A stretch of DNA of 64,000 bases from Gamarada debralockiae (GCA_002803225.1 NXFV01000465.1:60560-124559); one strand, 5' to 3'; positions 35,701 through 48,013 are shown, counted from the first letter of the stretch. Program-made: numbers and translations. The notes: generated by a model from the letters alone, not told the origin.

Positions 35701-38700
35701 TGGCGAATGCGAATCCCATTGGATGATCGAACTTTCGTGTCCGTGACTCTTGAAAGCACTTTGAAGGCTTGTTGCAAATATTTGTGTGGTTTCCTGGTGG
35801 TCAGAGATGATGACCAGGTTATGTTGGTGGGGCGGTGCCAAAGCAGCCTGTTTTTTCTCAGTAACTAGGAGGGATACTGGTTTGTTGGTGGCGTTAGAAT
35901 CTCCATGGACACAGACATCAACCCCTGTGAATGCAGCATCTCTAAGTGCTTGGTCCCATTGCTCGACGGTGAAAGGGGACCACCTCTGCGCCCGTCCGCT
36001 TCTCCAAGCCACCAACCTGGCAGTGAGCCCATAACGAAACTCGTAAAGATCATATGGACTCCGGTGACCCTACAATTATTAAGTCAGAACACTGATCTTC
36101 TGCCGTGCTTTCATCAACAACCAAATGGCGGGGCTTACTCTGACAAAACAAGCTTTCCGCCGGGCTTAAGTAAACTGCGAACGTGTGCTAGGGTCTGAGA
36201 TATGTGTTTCGTAGCATGAAGAACATTGGCTGCAAGTATGATATCAAAGCTTTCTGCCTTAAATCCCTGTTGTGTGGGTTCTTCTTCAATGTTGAGAGTT
36301 GCGAACTCCATGATTTGAGCGTCTGCAAATTTCTCTGCTGCCTTGGCGAGAAATCCAGGTGAAATATCGGTAAAGACATATATGGAAGCTTGATGGGAAC
36401 CATCTGCACTGCGAAGTCGTTTGAGGACGTGATAGGAGGTCCCTCCAGTACCTGCGCCGATTTCGAGGATGGAGATGTCCGGCTTTTTGTAAGCTGCGAG
36501 CCCGATGTATTCTGCAATGTTTTCGTTGATATAATTTCCAAGGCCCTCTCGACTGAACACATGACCATCAGAACTTTGAATCAATAAAAGCGGCGACATG
36601 GACTTACTAGGGCGTGTTCTGACTGAACAGGATCGGAAGATGGGAGCTTCGTAGATTCGACCTTGTTCTCCATCCATTCATGATACAGTTTGAAGAAACC
36701 GTCCAAAGTGACAGGTTCACTTCTCGACTTGAGCCAGTCGAGGATGTGACGTATATATGAGAGACAGATGTAATCCAGATTATCTACCATCGTGTCATCG
36801 TCTGGATCGGGGGTTGATCTCTTAACAATGAATTCCGCAATTTGGTCATTGCTCATTAAATCAATATCCTCCAGCCATATCATTTCTGCGCACAAGTCTC
36901 GGACATCGGATTCATGTGAGTCCTTCTCGCCCACTGAAGCAATGCCGATGTTCCCCACGATTATTTTCGGCTTCTCCCAGTCCTGTTCAGCCATGACAAT
37001 TGAGGGTTTCCAGGTGTTGTATCCAGTCTTACGTCCTGTGGAATATCCCTGCAACTCGTCTCCCTGGTTGGAAGAAATGTCCGCAGAAATGTAGAGCCGA
37101 TCGATTGACACTGGAACAAATGCTTCTGAGATAGGAGAGTCGGGAGTGGAAATGACGGGAAATAAAAGATGGAACACGGCATCAAGCGTTGCTGGATGAA
37201 TGACGCACGGGTGTTCAAAGTTTACTGGCATCGTTGCCTTGGTGTCCGGAATTCGAACAACGCCACAACCACAACCATCGCCAGAATACACATCAGCGAG
37301 GTTCCTAAAGGATTTGCCGTACTGTAATCCAATCGATTCCAGTGTCTCGTAGAGAGTGTCAACGGACCTACCACAGCGGTCCTTGACAGCGACATGCGTG
37401 TCTTTGTATTTCTGGTTCTCGAGGACAAACTCTGCATCCATAGTCGGAGTGATACTTGACTTATAGACAACTTGAATCAAACCTCTGCAGTGTTTCTGCC
37501 ATTTGCTAGAGTCCGGAACGTAGGACGAGACGATAAACTCGATCCAAGTGGCAGTGTCGGACTTGGTGCCAGTTCTTCGAGGGTGGAAGTCTAGAGTAAC
37601 CTCCAGACCGTGCCCATCGTCGGGGACGCGCATAGCAGTGTCGATACAAATATCGCGAAGCTCATAGCTGAGGATTTCTTCGTTCGAGTCTGCGGTCTGT
37701 CGCGCGCCCTCAATCGCTATACTCTTGTCAGTAAACGAGAAGCAGTGCCAAAAATGTGACACGAACCCATGATAACCATGCCTGCAGCTGGGTAGAGTAT
37801 GGTCGATTGTACCTGTAATATTCTTAATTAAAGTGTTCTGGAAACTGCATGAGAGCGAAACTTACCTGGTGGTGCTTGATCCAGGGGTTCTCTCTCACTC
37901 GAAGTAAGTTTCGCCACTGTGGATATGTAGTTTCGGCGACAGGGTACCCCAGAAGATCGTATCGGGGCTGCTCACGAAGACGGTAGTCTCTAGTGAGATG
38001 CGATTCCTCCCAGTAGAGAGTGGAGTGATTCCACGGGTAGACTGGCATGTCAACAAGCATCTTGACGTCCTCCGCAAGTTCGTTGACCGTGCGTAAGTCT
38101 ACGTCGTACCCAGCACTGTACAACTCACCAACAGCTTGTAAAGCAGTTGAAATAGCGCTGCAGCCTCTCCGAAGCACAGATATATAAGAGAGATCCTTGA
38201 AGGTTTTGTCTCCATACGAGAAAATTTCTGTTAACGGCCCTCTGAGAGCTGAATGAGGACCCACTTCGACGACAGAGTTAACGAAGGTGTTCCTCTCGTG
38301 TTTGGTCTTGTGCCCTTCGGAATATTTGAGAAGCGAAGTAACTGCCCCAGAGAACTTGACTTGAGACAGAAGATTCTTTACCCAATAAGATGGCCCAAGG
38401 TCTTCAGGCTGGATGATAGTGCCGGTAACAGATGAGAACATCGGTATTGTGGTAGGTTTCGTTTGAAGCGCGGGGTCCATTTCTGTGAGTAACTTCAGAT
38501 ATTCTTCTCTCACATTTTCCATGTGAGGAGAGTGGTAGGCTATCTCAACCTTTAATTTCGTGGAGGAGACTCGGCCATCTGAAAGCTTGGATTGTAGTTC
38601 ATCGATGGCTATTGCATCTCCCGAGACCGTGCAGTTGACTGGACTGTTGACACAGCAGACGACTACTTTACCAGATTCCAGTGCGGTGAGGTATGGCTGG

Positions 38701-41293
38701 ACATTCTCTGCGCTTGCAGAGACCGCCATCATTGCACCCCTCAAGCTGGGGTTCTTCGTAATCAATGTTGCAGATTTTCCTCGAAAATAGGCAATGGAGA
38801 TTGCGGAATCCCAAGAAATGGCCAATTACAGCGGCGGGGACGATGTCCCAAGACTCGAGGAGGTCAACGAGGGCAATTTGTATAGCAGTGCACGCAGGTT
38901 GGCTGATCTCTGCGAGGCTCAATCGGCTCTCTAAATCTGGGCGGTGCAATTCCTCTTTCAGGCTCCAGCTACAACCGAGGGCTCTCAATTTGAGGTCACA
39001 CGCACTGATGCTGTCTCGATAGGTAGCGTAACTGGAAAGCTCCCTTCCCATGGCAAACCATTGAGCTCCTTGTCCAGTAAACACAAAAGCTAGCTTGGGC
39101 GATTGGGAAGACCGCACAGCGGAGGGAATGGAGCTAAGCCTAGTACAAAGCTCCTCCTGAGTTGATGCAATAGCGAAGGATTTCCATGGCAAGACGCTGC
39201 GTTTTTCTGCCAATGTAAAGGACAAATCTTCGAGGAACGTCTCTTCCTCTGACACTGGCTTCTCCGCAGCATAGACTAAGAACTGCTTCGCCAACCTGGC
39301 AACCTCACCCTGATCATTTGAGGAAAGTACAAATATCTTTGGCTTAGCAGAGTGGAAACCGTTGGGGTGCAGGCCATTACCGTTCATCCCGTTGTGATGA
39401 GATTGTTTGCCGTTAAGAACTAGTGGCGTTTCCTTGCCAATGGGATTCAAACTTGGCATGATTGTCGTGAAATGCCGACCAGATAGACCTCTGGATTTCA
39501 AGTAGTGATATGCATCCTCAACAATTACGTGAGCATTTGCACCGCCAAATCCTTCTCAAGTCAGCGTAGGTTTAAAGTCGGGTCTCGATTCCACATACCA
39601 AACGAGTTAACACTGGCACGACGAAGACCTTTAGTTGGCCATGGGGTTAACTCCACAGGCACCTTTGACTATGTTAGCCATGACGGCAGTAGAGTGCCCA
39701 AGGGCATAGGTATGCATACCTCGATCTTATTTGGATCCAGCGAGATGTTGGGGTTCAGCTTTTCAAACCATAGATTCGGGGGAATTAAACCCCTCTCAAC
39801 AAGGAGAACGGTTTTGATAAGCCCAGCTATTCCCGCACCACCTTCCAAGTGACCAATGTTGGTCTTCACCGAGCCAACATATAATTTGGATTGTCTCTCA
39901 GCGCCAATAGTTTTGGCAATGGCAGACATCTCGAGGCGGTCACCAACACTGCGAAATCCCAGAGTGAGCACATGATTGACATGGAAAGATGGATAGACCT
40001 GAGAGAGCTTCTAATAGTTCTAAAGTAATATTCTACTCTAAAGAACCTCCTTCAGGGCAAAATTTGGGAGTGAAATAAAATAAAATGAGAAACAAGTAAC
40101 CACGAAAATTTACTCACGGTGTTCCTGTGCCATGGGCCTCGACATAGCCCGTCTCCGACATGTTAGCTCCCGCAAGTTTATAACCCGTTTTAATAAGTTC
40201 CATCTGGGCCTCACTACACGGGAGACCCATTCCAGCTGTTCTCCCGTTCTGGTTCGAAGCTGTTGCTGGAATTACAGCTCGAATTGTATCACCATCTCGC
40301 AGCGCAAGATCAAGTGGTTTTAGGATCGTGATACCAATTCCTTCTCCTCTCGAGAAGCTACCTGCGCGATGATCGAAAGCATGGCACTTGCCATCGGGAG
40401 AGAGAATGTGAGCTCCGGTGAGGGACATGGCCATATCAGGTCCAAACATCAAGCTATGCCCGCCAACGATACTCTGAACAATCCGTCAGCTTCATGGCAA
40501 TGCGTGGTATGAGTGATTGCTCACCATCGTAGCTTCACCACTTTGGAGGCTCTGACAGCCCAAATGAAATGCTACCAAGCTAGATGAGCATGCCTAGAGC
40601 GTCAGTAGGGATAGAATGGTATTTGAACGGGAGGTTTACCGTCTCAACTGTCACACTCGGACCGCAAAGATCAAAAAACCAGAACAAACGGTTTGAAGCC
40701 AGAAAAGGAGACAACCCGGTGGCGTACTTCATAGGAAACCCTTCGTTGTCTCGGAGGATAAGATCTTTGAAATCACCTGTGAAGCTTCCAATGAAGCAAG
40801 AAGTATTGGAGCCCGTAACATCTTCGACTCGAAGACCCGCTAGAACAATGTCAGTAACGGAGTTTCAGATATCGCTTTGGTTGACTTGCCATTCTCCAAT
40901 CCTTCGTACGCTACCTCAAGAAGTAGTCGTTGCGGTGGATCCATGGCCTTTGCTTCTTTGGGTGTTATAGAAAAGAAGGGTGCATCGAAGGCTCTGAAGT
41001 CTTCTTTCAAGAAATGAGCTGTACGGGTCGCCGTCTGCATATCAATGGTTAGTTATCTGCACCAAGAAGTGAGAGGGCTCTCTTATTGTTCCGCTGCGAT
41101 CAGGATCGGGATGATAAAATCCGTTGATGTTGTAACGTGACTTTGGCACCTCTGTGCGAGCACTGCGTCCATCCACCAACATCTTCCAGAACGATTCAGG
41201 ATCACTGCCATCTCCGGAGAATCGGCATCCGATTCCGATTACAGCAACTGGCATTGGAGTTGTAAAATTTCCGTTAGGGATTGAAAACTGCAT
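32792..41293 (-). pseudogene. highly reducing PKS pseudogene (KS-AT-DH-MT-ER-KR-ACP)
   Basis: Minus strand, at least 12 exons. KS starts at 41293 ([12 protein letters not shown]) with an intact ETACSSS active site split by intron 40594-40639, EAHGTGT and NIGH. AT has FVFTGQGAQW (about 39090). DH has WIKHHQVQ and HPATLDAVF, MT has [12 protein letters not shown] (about 36460), ER has HAAAGGVGQAA (about 34810), then KR and an ACP with GVDSL (about 32940). Lesions: the 5' splice site at 41086 reads AT instead of GT; AT lacks the GHSxG segment and shifts frame at about 38820; the frame breaks between DH and MT (about 36600) and near 35975; a solo LTR sits in KR (33910-34115); and the KR catalytic Tyr is His (33443-33445). 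Intron 40889-40840 has a GC donor. The synthase cannot be made as a working enzyme. Confidence 0.92.
33910..34115 (-). mobile_element. solo LTR (Copia-like ends) with 5-bp target duplication
   Basis: The 206-bp insert begins TGTTGGG and ends CCCAACA (perfect 7-bp terminal inverted repeat, TG...CA). It is flanked on both sides by GGAAT (33905-33909 and 34116-34120; ATTCC on the coding strand). The PKS reading frame is continuous across it (LVF then LSRSAAS) once the insert and one duplicate are discounted. A TATATATA box reads towards the minus strand. There is no internal coding region, so this is a solo LTR left by LTR-LTR recombination. The Copia assignment rests only on TGTTGG...CCAACA ends. 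Confidence 0.93.
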
Positions 41294-42831
41294 TGTGAAG
41301 TGGCCTGCTGAAAGTCTGGCTGGTTTTTTCTTTTTCTTTTTCTTTTCTTATTTTTTTTTCTTTGGACCCTTGTTTGTAGTGAAGTCTAAAGGTTCTCTAG
41401 CAAAAACAGGTAGTGTGCTGTTTCCGAAAAGAAAGTACAACTAACAAACGAACTAAAGTCCGATTGACTGTCAATTACAGAGCTCTCTGCCAGAAACACG
41501 AAGTCTAAAGGCTTTGGAGAAAGGAAGTAGCCAACCGTATCTGAAGAGAAAGGAGAATTGAGACACGAAGCGAAGTCCGTCGAAGTAGAAAGGGATAAAG
41601 GCGTGATTGTATAACGACTTCTGGGCACTTGATGAGATGTAATTTGATTCGAAAAAGAAAATATGGTGTAACTCTGGACTTAAGTCATCTGGGGCTGAAA
41701 AAGGGCGGTATGCATTTGAGACACAGACATTGTTAGATATCCGTGTTCTTGAATTTTCATTGGCACGTTGCTATCAGTAAAGGCCTTGGCCAACTGTGGT
41801 TGGCATAGAAGCGCTGGTGTGACTTTGACCGATCAAACTTAGAAATTTGTAGAATGAACGCTGGCAAGCATAAATTTTTGATGGCGGTAAGGCTGCATTG
41901 GTATTTTGGTTATTGGTAGGTTTCTATCAATCTATTCCCATTGGTCAATGGCTGCGGGGCAGTTACCGAACCTGCTCATCGGAAGGCGGACCACTATTGC
42001 TGGTGCTGCAATGAAAAGTTAGCTGCGGTTTGACCGTGGTAGTACTCACTCCCCTCCCGATTTGTCCCCACAATATGAACGCCAAACATCACGTGACATG
42101 GCACATGCCAACTCATCGCACAGCACCTACGCGTATAGATGCAGGGAGGTGGGGTATGACAACTCGGCAACTGTACGGCTTCATTGCGTTTGCTGGTTTG
42201 ACTTTGGGCAACACAGGACCGCCGGGTCTATGGGCGCGTTTCGCGAAGGATTGGAAATCCTCAATTCGGAAGGAAGCCCTTGCTGAGGCAAACTTGGTAA
42301 CATCTTTCAGCTAGGATTGGTTGCCGACCGTTTTCATGTGCATGATTATTGACGGCAACATGTGAGAGATGGGTAATTGCCACCACTCGGATTGCGGCCG
42401 CGGCAGGCCTGCGACATGGTGCAGAATCGTCAAACAAGATATCCAATGATAAGATGTGATGACTGATCTCCGCGGCATCAAATGCCGCTCTGCAAATAGT
42501 GAAGGCCATAGGGCAGGTGAAGGAAATATATACCCAAGCGAATTATTGGGATCAATATACCTCCTCGACTAAAAGATAAGCAGGCAATTTGCCGCATTTG
42601 AATAACAATATAGAGTAGAAAATTAGCCCAATTTCTTCTGCTATGCTTACACTTGTCAATACTATTGACTGGAAATGATTGAAAAACTCAGTGGAGACAG
42701 AACTATCTGGTGCTTCAAATCATTATAAATTTGCATTGATTGACAAATGCCGTCTTCAAGTGGGCAATACATAAAACATATCAGCCTCACCACATGGTAT
42801 GCAATCGGACCTTTCTGTTAGGCAAAACACA
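41294..42831. other. intergenic; former HR-PKS promoter
   Basis: About 1.5 kb. A pyrimidine tract (polypurine in PKS sense) at about 41324-41363 lies just upstream of the PKS start. The sequence GAAGTCTAAAGG recurs at about 41380 and 41488. No gene supported; the frame at 42030-42314 has no recognised domain. Confidence 0.45.
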
Positions 42832-43375
42832 ATGTCATCCTCTACTTCTGATACCAGCTCCAGAATCCCAATATTTGTCGTAAGTCAATCTCGCCATAAT
42901 GCAGAAGCAATCTCTGGAGTTTTTGACCAGACGAGCTATTATCTCTCCGGGATTCTCGGCTCTGCCGTACAATATTACCACATCGAATCTTGCACTGGCC
43001 TTGCGTGTGCTACATCCGCGACCCCGCGCAATCATCGTCGGTGAAGCAATCTCGAGCGATGATTCTAAGGAGGCTGCAAAGGTCTGGAGGGACTTCTTTG
43101 ATGGCTTTGCGATTGAAAATCCGCTGCTGATGTAGGTCTGACTGGTCAGAGTACGAAGTACTATTGACTGGATACGCTAACTCAGGTGGTATTTGCAGCT
43201 GCAGCATGATGAGAGTGGACGGAGTGCGGATGAGATCACATTGATTCCGAAGAATGTGTTGATAAGGGAACTGATTGGAAAGTTTGACAATCATTTTAGA
43301 AAGCCCGATCGAAGAGGTCCAAGGCAAGCAGAAGCTTTGATACAACCAAGCTGCACAAAGCTGGACTTCCGCTGA
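42832..43375 (+). CDS. small unrecognised fungal protein, possibly disrupted
   Basis: The protein starts MSSSTSDTSSRIPIFV and has a conserved-looking core LHPRPRAIIVGEAISSDD followed by KVWRDFFDGFAIENPLL. An intron at 43132-43185 (GTAGGT, branch GCTAAC, CTCAG) leads to the last exon, 43186-43375. The RIPIFV and RPRAIIVG pieces recall a family of short fungal proteins with a flavodoxin/receiver-like alpha/beta pattern. I cannot name it. The two halves are in different frames: either a 40-nt intron (42880-42919, GTAAGT...GGAG) or a frameshift near 42990 must be assumed. Confidence 0.45.
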
Positions 43376-43425
43376 CCTTGAGCAGAATACATGGCATTTA
43401 CGTCTAGCTAGAAAGAATATACGAA

Positions 43426-44235
43426 TCAGAATGAGAAGTCTTTTGAATCAGGACTCTCAATTGACGCTGGAGGTGAACAAGCTTCCGAGTTGAACAAAAT
43501 GCTCCACTTCTTTCTAAAGTCAGGAGCGACGCTCCAACCGCTAGGATCCCAACTCTGGCAACCTGGCGCGATGATGAAGCTTGGCATCGTAAATAGATCA
43601 GCGGTCAAATCTTCCACATTAAAGTCGTCGCTGGGCGATATCATGTTATGCCTTTAGACTCTCTGTGGGATTCGATCCATGAACGAGTAATGAACTGGGT
43701 CTAATTGAATTTGAAGTGGCCCTACTGGGGACGGTACATGAGGTTCTGCAGGTCGAGAATTTGAGATGCCAGATGTTGTGCAGGGAATACCAAGTATACT
43801 CCGTTGTGATAAAGCGCAGAGTAGACGGTAAAGATTGGAAGTGTGAGGTGAGAGTGGTCCTGGCTCAATTTAGGCTCTGGTGATAGGGTGGTGAGGCCTT
43901 GAGATGAAAATCCATAGTTTGTCTTTTTCGGTGATCGCACTAAATCTTGTGGGGGTTTGGGTGGCTGGCCTTTGGCCGGGCCGGACAATGGTGTGATATG
44001 CTTGTCGGACGGCTTTACAAGTCTCATACCTAATGAGAATAAACAGTCAGCCCCTGAATTAAGCACTAAAATTTCGCAAGCATCCTCTTTGAATGAGAAA
44101 ACCTTTCAACGCTGACAGTCTGATATGGCACTTACGACGAGCTCTCTGTGCTAGCCTGTCTTGAATCTGCTTCCGCTTCTTAGTATCCTGCACCACAAAC
44201 CACTTGTTTTCCACTGGCTGTATTTTCTTTGGCAT
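43426..44235 (-). pseudogene. bZIP/DUF3425-type regulator relic
   Basis: The minus-strand ATG at 44235 opens MPKKIQPVENKW with a basic region DTKKRKQIQDRLAQRARR, as in fungal bZIP proteins that carry a C-terminal DUF3425. A 106-nt intron (44135-44030, GTAAGT...CATTAG) is clear. The next exon includes DHSHLTLPIFTVYSALYHNG, matching the DUF3425 helix, but ends at 43722. The continuation (PVGPLQIQLDPVH, FMDRIPQRV) lies in another frame and contains a TAA just before RHNMISPSDDF. The tail with QSWDPSGWSVAPDF ends at 43426. A frameshift near 43740 and a nonsense codon near 43655 make this a pseudogene. Confidence 0.65.
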
Positions 44236-45969
44236 TTCAGCAATATAGCCTTATATCTCAAGATAGGTGCTGAAAGATAGTAGCCGATAGGTGAAACGCA
44301 GTCCAAGAGAGCTGAAGGAGGTCTGAAAGTCTGATAAGATGTCTGGAGGATCTCCGACACGTAGTTGATTGTAGAACGACGTCTGGAAGCAGTCCACTAA
44401 GAGATTTTGGCAAAGGCTATTGTCAGAAGCTCTACCATGGCTGCCTTTTGAGCAAGTCGGCGTGGATTATCAAGCAAGGAGGAGGTTGTCGTAAAAATTT
44501 GTGGCGCTGTCTACGGCCGCCAAACCCGCGTCTAATTTCTGACAACCCTCCCCTTTCCCCGCCCCTTTGTTTTGAAAAATGAATCTCCTAAGCGCGATCC
44601 GCACAACTTCCCTCGTCCGAAACATGGATCTCAACAGTGGTCATGCTTGGCCCCAATCATTCAAATCGCTACCATGACTGGATACTATGGCTATCAATCT
44701 GAGTATTTACCGCGCACAGCCAGAGCCAGGCACTAGCTTTCTAGCTACATTCTGCATTTCCAGCAACTTGGGCCTTTCCAGTGGAGAATATGACTCTATA
44801 CAGGATTCATTGACTTCTGCCCTACCCGCCAAATCAAGACCACTCATTAACGCAACAACTACCTTGTGAAGCGCTGCCTTCTCAATTGAGATTGATCTAG
44901 TGTAGAGAAATCCAGTTTGAAATTAGACCTAGCTTTTTGGGCTGATTTGCATCTTTGTATCTTTGTTTTCTTAATTAACACGGCGATATGAAGAACGCAT
45001 CGACGAGTAGTATTTACTGCGGCATTATTAGTAACCCGTTAAAGCTTCCACATCTTCACAGTCGATAAAATTCACGTTTAAGGAGGAGGGATATGGCTAT
45101 GAAGTTGGCGGAGTTGGAGAGATGAGGCAGTTGGGCCGGATAAAAGGAGTGATTGCTGGGGGTTGGTTAGCTCAGCGAGGAGAGAGCCTAATCTTTCCCA
45201 GCACGATTTAAGGTTCAGGAGGCGTGCTCCTCTTCAAATCTTTGCACAGCTGACGCAACTAGGCAGAACGCAGATTGATTTCAACCACGGAAGCCAAGTA
45301 CCGTGATTGTCTGCGATTCAATTATTTCTACCCCCTTGCGCAACGTGTGAGCAGTCATTCAATGCCGCACCTTGCGACGTTCCGTCCGAAAGCCGACGTG
45401 AAGTCCCTGCATCCCTGCTTTCGGCACACTCCACACGGAACTCTCGGTAATTTTGTCAGTTTGAGGGTCATTGTGCCTTGGCCCAAATTACTCACCACTC
45501 GGTGAATTGGTGACATGGCTATCTCAGCTTGCTGTGGCTGCAGGACGGCATGTCAAATTGTCTGATTTGAGACTCGGCGAACGAGCTGAGATGCATCTTG
45601 GAAAGCTTCGTCCAATTGGGTTCCAAGCTCGAATGTTGGATATCGTATTGGGCAAAATGTGTATCGCAATTTCTGCCTTATTTCCGCACTGTTTGGAATC
45701 CTCTGACATTTCTGTGGAATTATTTGATTCATTATCGGAGCTCACACCATCATTGGCTTCTGCTGAAGAGCACACTGCGTTGAGGCTGAGAAAATGCCAG
45801 GGCAACCTTGACAAGCTCAAGCTCAAGCTCGAGGGGAGACATGGCGGAGCTCTCATCTACATAATGAGGTCCTTTTTGCTTAAGCGTAAATCTGTTTCAA
45901 TTGCCACTTTGCTACTATTTTCCTTGCGCGAGACGCTATCATTTGTGACTTCCAGCCCAATCTAACGCG
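44236..45969. other. intergenic, no supported gene
   Basis: About 1.7 kb. An open stretch at 45471-45965 has no ATG at its start and no recognised domain, though codon use looks protein-like in part. It may belong to an unknown gene or to the 5' region of the gene at 45970. Confidence 0.4.
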
Positions 45970-47254
45970 ATGCGATTCTATAGCTCAAATATTTTGACAA
46001 GCGGGATCGTCATCTTGCTTAGACATAACTCACTCGTCCTGGGCCAGATATTACCCTCAGTCAACTTCAACCCTGAGGGTACAGGATGTGTGGACCCTAA
46101 AGGCTTTGTCTCCTGCTACGCAACAGTCAGCAACACTGCCACGTCTACCTGCGTTAATGGTTGTGAAAAAAATTACCAGCAGGGCACGACTCCCTATCAG
46201 CAATGTCTCAAGGGTTGCAATGATGACTGGTACGCCGGCAATATAGGTTGCTGGCTTCAGAGTTGCTGGAACCAGGTTGGTTTTCACCACCTTTGACGCT
46301 TTCTAGCTTATAGAAAGAACAGGTATACTCCTGCGAATATCAACTCACTTCAATCGTGTATTTTTACGGCGTCGATCTCACCCAGGGAGACAGAGTACCA
46401 TATTTCCCAGCACCAGCAGGTATTTCGGCTGGGGCATGCTGTATGTGTCATTGATCTGGCACAGACGCACTTACTGATGTGAGAAATAGCTTGCAACCTG
46501 GGATGGGTCAATGGCAATCTAACAGCATCAAATAATGCCGACACCAACTGCTTGACAGTGTCTGGATTTGGCAGCAGCAGCTCCGCTGCAGACTGCTCGT
46601 GCTGCGAATTCTCATGGGCCATTTCAAAGTACGTTTTATCCACCAGGACCATCGCTTACCCTAACACTCCACAGCTCCTTGAACGCTTGCCCAACATCAA
46701 ATCTTTCCGTTCTTGGGTTTCCAACCGACCTCGCGAATGCACAGAAGCAACTGGCGTCATCACCCGATGGCTGCAAGATCCTCAACACCGACGCTGAAGC
46801 CTGCATCACCCAGTATTCACTCCCATTCAAAGGCACGAGCGCTTACAACCCATTGAGTCTTCCAACTACCGTTGGCACTGCTCCTTTGACCAACACGCCC
46901 GGAAACCCATTCACACAAATTTCACCGGCAACATACACATTGGAGCTCCTCCCAGCATTTACGACTGTGATTACGCTCGCGCCTTTTAGTTCTGGTGCAG
47001 AGGCTGAGAACACAAACCCGAATGGTGGCGGAGTTGCGTCTGTTACGGTAAGCAGTGGAAGTGGGAGTGGAGGTGTGGTGGCTAGCAATACGGCGAGCTC
47101 TGCAGCTGGGACAGCTTCTGGGACAAGCACTGGAACTAGAACTGGAAGTGCGACTTCTTCTACTTCAACAAAGGCAAGTGCTGGAATGAGGATCGAGGAT
47201 AGTAACTTGTTATTCTTAGGGGTTATGGTTGCTACTACTTTCTGCTTTTGGTAG
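45970..47254 (+). CDS. secreted Cys-rich protein with predicted GPI anchor
   Basis: Four exons: 45970-46275, 46323-46419, 46490-46628 and 46675-47254; 373 aa with all phases consistent. The N-terminus has a hydrophobic stretch ending near LVLGQ, compatible with a signal peptide or anchor. The mature part is cysteine-rich (CVDPKGFVSC, CVNGCEKNYQQ, CLKGC, IGCWLQSCW, CSCCEFSW) and is followed by a Ser/Thr/Gly-rich stalk (about residues 290-350). The last residues (LLFLGVMVATTFCFW) are a hydrophobic tail typical of GPI attachment signals. This is the usual layout of fungal cell-wall or plasma-membrane surface proteins. No enzyme domain is recognised. The C-terminal stop right after the hydrophobic tail supports the GPI call. 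Confidence 0.8.
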
Positions 47255-48013
47255 GGTGTAGCTAAAGAGTCCGCTTTGTTACATGGTCATGAGAACCAAA
47301 GACGGGAACCAGTGATGATGGGTTTAATATCTCTTGTCTTCTGAATATGAACCCCACCGAAACTGAACTTACAGTCCAAAGAATGTGGCTATATGTGTCT
47401 CTGTGCCCCTTCAACATTCAATGACAGATGACGGAGGGGTGTCTTCGTTTCCGTTGGAAGAACGCCATGCACTAGAAGACTAATGATCCAGATCTTCCTA
47501 GCGGTTGATATCTATCTTCTACTGTGCGTTCAAACATCAATTCGGAGCTATATCCGCCTTTGAGCACGTTGAACAATTGTCTATACATGTCTTGCAGAAA
47601 TCTTGATATTATTACTACTACGTGTGCCACATTTTCCAGGCACGTGACTTCTCTTTCCCGTTTTGAGGTCCAGAGGTTAATTTCTGACAAAACCTCATCT
47701 CTCTCTCTTTTCTAAACCATGCTCCACGAATCGCTCACCTTCCTTATACTGATGCCCCGAATCGCAATGATTGGAAATCCATTATTGTCAGCTATACTAT
47801 AGCCATATTCAGCTGCACCTTTCCGGTGATACCCCGAAGAGCAAGCTGCTGCCGCCAGGTTGCTAGCTTCGTTCTGATAGATATGGAACCTGCTTCTGTG
47901 CGCCAGATGTTGTAAGTTTAATAAAGGGAAGTGGGTTTAGCTCTCACAAATCAATCGTCTTTCTCATCTTTAAAGCCGCCTCAAGCAGATTCACACCGAA
48001 CAACAGTCCCACC
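47255..48013. other. intergenic, nothing recognised
   Basis: About 760 bp between the GPI-protein gene and the hydrolase relic. No gene or repeat was identified. Confidence 0.45.

Noticed and set aside
1..41293. NR-PKS and HR-PKS as a paired resorcylic-lactone-type cluster
   Set aside because: They are about 30 kb apart, separated by unrelated and housekeeping-type genes, and the HR-PKS is dead. No direct evidence links them.
45471..45965. Open frame upstream of the GPI-protein gene
   Set aside because: It begins without ATG and shows no recognisable domain; I could not build a gene model.
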